The notes under the pieces: model-generated
What the model was told of the DNA's origin: nothing
Databases searched by the model: none
What the model saw: only the letters and a program-made list of their open reading frames with translations
Part shown: positions 57,363 to 64,000 of the stretch, piece by piece
Layout: each line of letters begins with the position of its first letter
How positions within the stretch are numbered: position 1 is the stretch's first letter
NCBI GenBank assembly: GCA_001430745.1
Contig: KQ482003.1
Span: 512,754-576,753, forward strand
DNA length: 64,000 nucleotides
Source of the DNA: Auxenochlorella pyrenoidosa
Taxonomy: Eukaryota > Chlorophyta > Trebouxiophyceae > Chlorellales > Chlorellaceae
Direction of reading: 5' to 3'
Program-made: the position numbers and the translations under genes

Positions 57363-60300
57363 CTACCTCTGGATATCCACCCATCCTTCCGGCCCAGGAG
57401 TGGTCCATTCCACAGCGCAGCAGCGCGTGCCGCAGCAGCACGCACCCGTCTTCATGCGGCGGTAGTCCGCGCCGCCTGCCCCCTTTTGTGCCTTGCGCGT
57501 GTGCGCCGCCTTGCTCTCGATGTTGATGTTGACGCGCGGCGGCGTGGAGAAGCCAAAGGAGCGGGCCACGGCCTTGAGGTCCAGGGAGTGCACGTTGAAG
57601 GTGTCCTTGAGGTGGTGCGAGTTGTAGGCAAGGATGTAGGAGCTGCGAGGGGAGAGCGGCACACAGGGATGGCTGGGCAGGCAGCTCCAGGGGCAGGGTC
57701 TGCATTCGGCTCAATGGGCTGTTGAAATGTACCGGCCCGTGCGCCGGGATTGGTTGGGACAACAGGAAAGCGCGTACACGGGCAATGTGTGCACAGCGTG
57801 CAGCAGCCCACTACAGATGTGCTGACGAGCCACCAGCTGGTCTAGGCAGCCAGAGGCTTCAAGCGCCGAGCTCAACAGCAGCGCTGCCATCCAGCTGGGC
57901 AACATAGTGCGCTCACCGGAACGCCTCCTTGGCCGACTGGTGCAGGTAGTAGTTCTTCTCCACCAGCTTCTCCAGCTGGCTCTGCACGTTGGCCAACTTG
58001 GAGGTGGGGAACTCGTACTCGTTCAGGGGGACCTGTGGGGAGACCAGCGGGGAGGGCAGGTGCAAAAAGCCATAAGGATGTTGAAGGTCAGGGAAAAGTG
58101 GGGCTTGGCAAACCGCAATGCCACGATATGCTGGCTGGAGGGTATGCACAGTATGTCTTCCAGCACGGATGCTCTTTGCTCATCTCTGCCACGTTGCACG
58201 ACATGCTTGCACCTTGCACACTGCATTCTGCCTTCAGTCCGCCATGCACGCACCTTGGCCGCCTTGAGGTACTTGAGGAAGGCCAGCTCCTCGGGCAGCA
58301 GCATGAGCAGCGCGCGGCCGCGCCCACTTCGCCCGCGTGCCGTACTGCAAAGGGCAGGTTTGGGAGAGAGGATTCACACAGAACAAGATCAGGCCTAGCG
58401 CGAAGCTGGGATTTCAAGGTGCTGGTGCAGGATACAAGGTCGGCATGTCGCCAGGCAGCGCAAAATGCGCGCCAGCCCGCTGGTTGATCAGTGAGTTGGT
58501 GGCATAATTATGCGGCATGCATGCAGGCGTGCAAACAGGCATACCAGCGCAACACTGGCATGCTGCGAGGGTATGCACAGACAAGAAGACATGGGTCAGC
58601 CCAGTGCAGGGGAGTGCAGTGGGAGGGATGCTCACCGGCCCACGCGGTGGATGTACTCCTTGGGGTCATCCGGGGGGTCGTACTGCAGGCAGGAAGCGTG
58701 CAAGGTCAGAGAACCATCAGGCAACGCTATGCAGTGCTATTTCTATCGTAGCGAAGGAGTTCAAATCTGCCGCCAGTGCATTTTTGACTCCGCCTACGTT
58801 TGTGCACACACGCCAGGCAGTGCGCGCACCTGGATGATCCAGTCGACTGCCGGGATGTCCAGGCCGCGTGCTGCCACGTCTGTGCAGAGCAGGATGCCGC
58901 TGTCGGCCTGCAGGGACCCACAGGTGCACACTGCCGTCAGAAACAGAACCAAAGCATCTCACCCAAGCAGTGCCCTCTCTGGCAGTGCTCACACTCTCGC
59001 TCCATCCTGGCCTTGCCTCATGGTTGCACACTGTGGCGGTTACCAACCTCCCTTCCAACCTGGCAGAACTCGAAGAAGGTCGTGGTGCGCTTGGCCTGCT
59101 TCTGCTTGCCGTGGATGGCCTTGACGGGGATGTCGATGTAGTTCAGCAGCTCAGAGTGGAACTTGACCGAGTTGCACGAGGAGAAGAAGACCATGACCTG
59201 CAGCAGACGAGAAGGATGCTCAGAAGGCGTGTGCTAGTGGGGGGAGAACCAGACACGCAGCACCAAGTGCGAGGAAAGACGCCTGCGAAGCATGAACGCC
59301 CCGCGCTTGCCTTCTTGCTGGCGTTCTTCTTCAGGAAGGTGAAGAGGAGGAGGAAGCGCTTGTCGGCGGGCACCACGCAGTAGCCCTGCTCCAGGCCCTC
59401 CCGGGTGGCGGCCTCCTGCGAGTCGTGCACGCCCACGTACAGCGGCTTGCGCTTGAAGGAGAGCCGGGCCAGGTCCTCCACCTGCACAGAGGCAGAGTGC
59501 AGTGTTGAATGCTCAGAAGTGGCACATGGAAAAAGGGAGGGTGAAGAGACCTGTCAGGGGCACATGCTCCGCAGCAATGTCTCCAAAACGCGAGCGCGTG
59601 CCCTAAAGCAGGCCAGGCCAGGCCACCCAAGGCGGCGAGCCCGGGCTGCCCACCTTGGTGGTCTGTGTGGCGCTGAACAGCATGGTCTGGCGGTCCTTGG
59701 GCAGAATCTTCACAATCTGCCGCATCTCCTCCTCGAAACCAATCTCCAGAATGCGGTCGGCCTCATCAATGACCTGCGCCAGGCAATGTAACGAGGGCAC
59801 AAGACAGCAGAGGCCGAGCGGGGGAGATATTCAGCGTGGGGGAAAGGGTTCAACCAGCCCTGGCGCCGGGGGCAGCAGCACCAACTGCCAGCCCAGCTGG
59901 CGCCCTCACCAGGCAGGCCAGGTTGCGGTACACAAAGCCCTTGGTGTTCTGCAGGTGGTCCAGCAGGCGGCCGGGCGTGGACACCAGCAGGTTGGTGCCC
60001 TTGACCAGCCGCTCCGCCTCGGTGCGCCGGTTGGCGCCGCCCATCACCAGCCCTGCATGGCGGCGCACCATGCTGGTGAGCCACACTGGCCAGGCAGCTC
60101 GTGCGCAGCGGGCGGCAGTCATCATGCCAGGCCGCAAGCGTGCCAGAACATGCACCAACCATGTTCAGCATAACCTGGCGGCTGGCGCCAAACCTCATCA
60201 GCACCACGCACCATGTGTCTGCGTGTGGTGCTTCATTATGTCGCGCGCCACGTTGTAAATCTGCAGCCAGCAGCAACCGGCAGGGAGAGCCATCAAGGGC

Positions 60301-61301
60301 GCTGCGCATGTGCTGTTTGCAGCACTTCGCCAGACTTACAGTACACTGCCGCAAACTTCGGCCAGCTGGAGGTAAGGCAGCCCAGCAAGCTGCGATGCAC
60401 ACACCACCACTGCACCATACCTGCAGCGCCAGCTCTCGCGTGGGCGAGATGATGATGGCGCCGGTGCCGTTGCGCGGCATGAACTTGGCGCGGTACAGCA
60501 GCTCCACGCAGGGCACAAGGAAGGCCAGCGTCTTGCCGGAGCCTGCACGGCAGCAGACAGCGACATGGGGGGACATCACGCAAAGAGCAGTGGGCCCCCA
60601 GACTCAAGCAAAGCACGCCTCGCCTTGCGATTCATGCCGGTTCAGAAGCAGGGCAAACAGAATGCACACACGTTTGTAGACCTGCCCAGCTACAAACTGT
60701 TCATGGCACGTGCTCGAGATATCTGGATCCCAAGAGCCTCAACCCTCACACCTGTCTTTGCCGCGCCCAGCACATCACGCCCCACCAGCAGCTGAGGGAT
60801 GGTGCGCGCCTGCACCTCTGTCATGTGCGCGAAGCCCATCTCTGCAATCGCCTTCTTTGTCTGCTCTGTAAGGTCAAGCTGGTCAAACGTCTGGCTGGAC
60901 ATGATGCCGCTGACCACTGTCTGACGCTCAATCTCGCCCGCCCCGCTGCCATCGCCCTTCTGCTTCTTGGCCGCCGGCTGGTTGTCCCGCTCATCCCCGT
61001 CATCGGACGTAGCCGGCGGCTGCTGTGCGACGGGTGCTGCGGCTGGCCGCGCGTTACCGTCGCTGCCTGCCGCTGCCGCGCCGCTGCTCGTCAGCTTGCG
61101 CTTCTTGGCCGCTGCGTCTTGCTGCTGCTGCTCTACATTCTGAACGTCTGCTGCTGCAGCAGCGACGGAGGGAAGGGGAATTGCGTGCGTGAAGCGGAGC
61201 GGCGGTTCGAGAGCATGGCGGCGCCTACAGCATGAGCGCTCGGACGCACCTTTCTTCTTTTGCTTTTTCTTTTGCGTCTTCACTGCTGAGACCCCGTCCA
61301 T
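57363..61301 (-). CDS. HAS1: HAS1/DDX18 DEAD-box RNA helicase
   Basis: HAS1 (DDX18) is a nucleolar ATP-dependent RNA helicase needed for both ribosomal subunits. The start ATG at 61301 opens [17 protein letters not shown]. An acidic/basic N-terminus precedes the helicase core: Q motif [19 protein letters not shown]...[11 protein letters not shown] (60870-60790); motif I AAKTG joined to [10 protein letters not shown]; Ia [17 protein letters not shown] (59970); [21 protein letters not shown] (59750); [38 protein letters not shown] (59190); [17 protein letters not shown] (58880); VI YIHRVGR joined to TARG (58660, 58340). The HAS1-type end is present: [34 protein letters not shown]. The last residues are an unexpected Cys-rich stretch ([17 protein letters not shown]). 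One intron is GC-AG. Confidence 0.95.
59198..59310 (-). other. GC-AG intron in HAS1
   Basis: Donor AAG|GCAAGC after LKKNASKK; acceptor CTGCAG before VMVFFSSC. Phase 0 on both sides. Confidence 0.85.
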
Positions 61302-62085
61302 CCTGAACGCCAAAAAGGACGCCTGGAGTACTTATTCCGCCGGCGCGCTCGCTCCTTGCTGCTCTTGCTTCCAAGTTGTACAGAAGACGGAATTAAAGGT
61401 TAAAGTCGCAAGCCTGGGACCTTACCCATGCATGCATGCATGAATTGCTGCTGCCGCCACGGCGGCACGCCGGCAGGGCGGCGCAGAAAACTTTCACTCA
61501 AGGACATGACGTAAACCCACAAAGGGAGGTTGGCCCCCTGACAGTTTTGCTGGCGAAGTGAGTGAATAGACTGGATTGTCAGTCGGCTGTGCAGGCCTGC
61601 ACAAGGGCAACAGCACTGACGTTGCTGCCCAGATGCTCCCATGCCTGCGGCAATCCCCTGCTCAAGCGCAAATGGTCTGCTGGGATGCACTGGTACAGGT
61701 GATGAGCTCATGGCTGCCGTGCCCAGGAGTTTCGCACATTTTTTCATGGCCAGTAGCTGACCGTTTACGAGCTGGTCAAGGCGTTTGGCGGCCCGCTTAC
61801 CCTGGCGCTCGCGTCAACCGCATCTGGCAACCCCTTGCCAACCACAGCACACTAGGAGCATATTGATATCAGCTCATGAGCAGCTCCAGCCTTTCTGCTT
61901 TGCAGCAATGCTGAGCCGTACAACCCTCGCAGCAACCTATGGGTCACTGGCCCTTGAAAACAACGACAGCAGGGCGTAACGTGGCGGCAACAGGAGAAGG
62001 CTTCGGGCAGAATCGTTGGCACCTGTGTCTCTGTTCTTCGTCCCTTTGGCACCCGCTTGCCTCAATCAACAACCAACCTGCCAAC
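61302..62085. promoter_or_regulatory. Divergent promoter interval HAS1 / PSAT
   Basis: About 780 bp between divergent starts. It holds a short (CATG)n palindromic run at about 61428-61443; no gene was recognised. Confidence 0.45.
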
Positions 62086-64000
62086 ATGATGGCTCTGACC
62101 TTTGCCGGCCCCTCGGTGGCAGTGGGCCAGCCCAAGCGGGCGGTGCAGCGGGCCAGCCGGAGGCAGGTAGGCGAAAGGAGTCAGGAGTTCACTCGGACAG
62201 GCTCGGAAACGGGCTGCAGGCCGTTCGCAGCCATGCACTCGGCCAGAAAGAACCAAACCCGGCATGAGGCGGCCGTTGACCGCAGCTTTGAGCAGCCGTG
62301 AACCCAGAAATGCGGGGTCGAGTCCGGCTCGATGCGGCCCCAAGTTGCACTGCCGCCGCTGGCACCGCCCAGCCGCAAGCGTGCCAGTGCTCCCGCCACC
62401 TGGCCATGCGCAGCTCACCCTGGCGACTGCTGCTGTCCCCACAGGTGGCTGTGCACGCTGTGGCCGCTCCTGACAAGCCAAGCGCCACCACCGGCCAGCC
62501 GCACAGCCGCGTGTTCAACTTCTCGGCGGGGCCCGCCTGCCTGCCGGTGGATGTGCTGGAGCAGGCGCAGGCCGACCTGCTCAACTGGCGCGGCAGCGGT
62601 AGGTGGCCACAAATGCGTCCACGGCAGCAGCCTGGGCGAGCTCTCAAGGGGTTGGAGCGGCGCTGGTCCTCTGATGCCGTGTGTGCACACCCAGGTGTTC
62701 TGCAGTGCATCCCCGCCTCAGCTGCACTGTGTGCTGTGTTCACGACCGCCTGCAGGCATGAGCGTGATGGAGATGAGCCACCGCGGCAAGGAGTTCCAGT
62801 CGATCATCGATGCCGCCGAGGCCGACCTGCGTGCGCTGCTGGCCATCCCCGACAACTACACCGTGCTGTTCATGCAGGCAAGCCAGTCGTAAGCTGTGTT
62901 GCGCAAGGATGCGGAGCAACAGATGTGCTCATTCTTCTGGCTCAGTGGCTTCGACAGCGTAGACCGGAGAACTGTGGGTGGATGGCAGCTGCCAGGCATG
63001 CGCCGGTCGACTGCCGATGCCGCATCTGCATGCAAGCTGCAACGTTGCACTCGTGCTGCTGTTTGCCCTGGGCCGGCAGGGTGGCGCGTCCACCCAGTTC
63101 TCCGCAATCCCGCTCAACCTGGCCGCCGAGGATGCCACTGTGGACTACATCGTGACCGGCAGCTGGTCCAAGAAGGCGGCGGGCGGTGAGCCACACACGT
63201 TTGTAGTACCGATCCAGCACCTGGACAGCCTGGTGCTCGCAGCAGGTCGCTCCACGCGCGCGTGGTTGTCCATGGGCTGCTGCTCTGCATCATCTTCAGC
63301 AGTCCCTGCTTCTCCATGAGGCAAGCGCTGAGCACCAAAAGGGCGTGCTCCTGTTGCACCGTGGCAGAGGCCAAGAAGTACGCCAAGGTGAACATCGTGG
63401 CCACCGGCGACAACAAGAGCGTCCCCGACCCCTCCACCTGGAACCTGAGTGCTGGTGAGGCCACAGGAAGCAACCAGCTGGGCATGGTTTCGCCTCGGCT
63501 GCCGTTGAAGCTGGCCAGTAAGCAGTGGCCACCAAACAATTGCCAGTGGCTCGGCGAGCCCAAGGAGTCTGTTGTCGCTCTCACTTGCTGCAGATGCCAC
63601 CTATGTGCACTACTGCGACAACGAGACCATTCAGGGCGTTGAGTTCAAGGTGCGCTGAAGAACGTTGGGATTCTGACAAAGGACTGAGCAGGGAGGGATG
63701 CGTGCAGTGCATGCATGTTGCCCGTGAGAGGGAGTTTTGTAGGTTGGTCTTTGGTTGCCGGCCCACCTGCTGTGCCGCGCTGCGTTGAATGCCCCGCGCA
63801 GGCGGCCCCCGCGGTGGGCGACAAGGTGCTGGTGGCCGACATGTCATCAAACTTCTGCAGCAAGCCGGTGGATGTCTCCAAGTATGGCCTCATCTACGCG
63901 GGCGCCCAGAAGGTGAGGGTTGCTGAACCCCGGTCACAAGTCGTCCCATGCCAGGCAGGCCGCGCTGGTCCGTGTGCACTGTACAGGCAGGCATGGCAGT
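62086..64000 (+). CDS. PSAT1: Phosphoserine aminotransferase, plastid (3' end outside window)
   Basis: PSAT converts 3-phosphohydroxypyruvate and glutamate to phosphoserine and 2-oxoglutarate, the second step of the plastid phosphorylated serine pathway, using PLP. Exons visible: 62086-62166 (transit peptide [20 protein letters not shown]), 62445-62598, 62756-62877, 63080-63185, 63368-63454, 63594-63649 and 63802-63912. Motifs: [42 protein letters not shown] joined to [42 protein letters not shown] and [20 protein letters not shown] followed by IYAGAQK; the final Lys is the PLP Schiff-base residue of the family. The window ends in the next intron, so roughly half the enzyme is missing. A second ATG directly follows the first. 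Intron 3 is GC-AG. Confidence 0.95.
62878..63079 (+). other. GC-AG intron 3 of PSAT
   Basis: Donor CAG|GCAAGC after TVLFMQ; acceptor CGGCAG before GGASTQF. This is the best case in the window because the joined stretch is nearly invariant in the family. Confidence 0.92.

Overview
The window is a stretch of nuclear genome from a green alga, most likely a trebouxiophyte of the Chlorella/Micractinium kind. The evidence is GC- and CTG/CAG-rich DNA, short spliceosomal introns in nearly every gene, plant-type orthologues (a plastid fibrillin, SDG2/ATXR3, RRP6-like 3, a GCK-domain protein, a CYP23-type cyclophilin), and candidate TGTAA poly(A) signals of the chlorophyte kind. The class assignment is inferred; no species-diagnostic marker is present. 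No prokaryotic, viral, plasmid or organellar region was recognised, and no rRNA, tRNA, CRISPR array or complete transposon was seen.

Seventeen protein genes were found, all rebuilt by splicing conserved exon pieces. Left to right: ARPC4 (+, 44-1333); RRP6L3-type exonuclease (-, 1689-7113); HUS1 checkpoint clamp (-, 7469-10026); LRR protein (+, 10673-13810); GCK-domain protein (-, 13944-14851); SDG2/ATXR3 H3K4 methyltransferase (-, 15232-25219, interrupted by 520 N); proline-rich unknown (+, 25699-26639); POC1 centriolar protein (-, 26783-29129); carbon-nitrogen hydrolase (-, 29498-31548); NOC2 (-, 31979-38360); FkbM/METTL24-like methyltransferase (+, 38900-41179); tyrosine phosphatase (+, about 41812-44055); CYP23 cyclophilin (+, 44533-46386); MCM4 (-, 46709-53535); plastid fibrillin with a coiled-coil tail (+, 53868-56891); HAS1/DDX18 helicase (-, 57363-61301); plastid phosphoserine aminotransferase (+, 62086 to beyond the window).

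The genes are single eukaryotic transcription units, not operons. Several share short divergent promoter regions (HUS1|LRR, SDG2|Pro-rich, NOC2|methyltransferase, MCM4|fibrillin, HAS1|PSAT). By function, NOC2 and HAS1 both serve nucleolar large-subunit ribosome assembly; MCM4 and HUS1 serve replication and its checkpoint; SDG2 is a chromatin writer; ARPC4 and POC1 are cytoskeletal; fibrillin and PSAT are plastid proteins. Clustering beyond chance is not claimed.

The most unusual signals are a set of at least twelve GC-AG introns spread over eleven genes, all with the compensating AG|GC(A/G)AG donor; an exact-period 158-bp tandem duplication in the HUS1|LRR promoter interval; a roughly 200-bp alternating purine-pyrimidine tract in HUS1 intron 1; an RGG plus poly-Q tail on NOC2; and a missing AG at a conserved SDG2 splice junction beside a 14-base C run. 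I did not find a convincing wholly new biological system.
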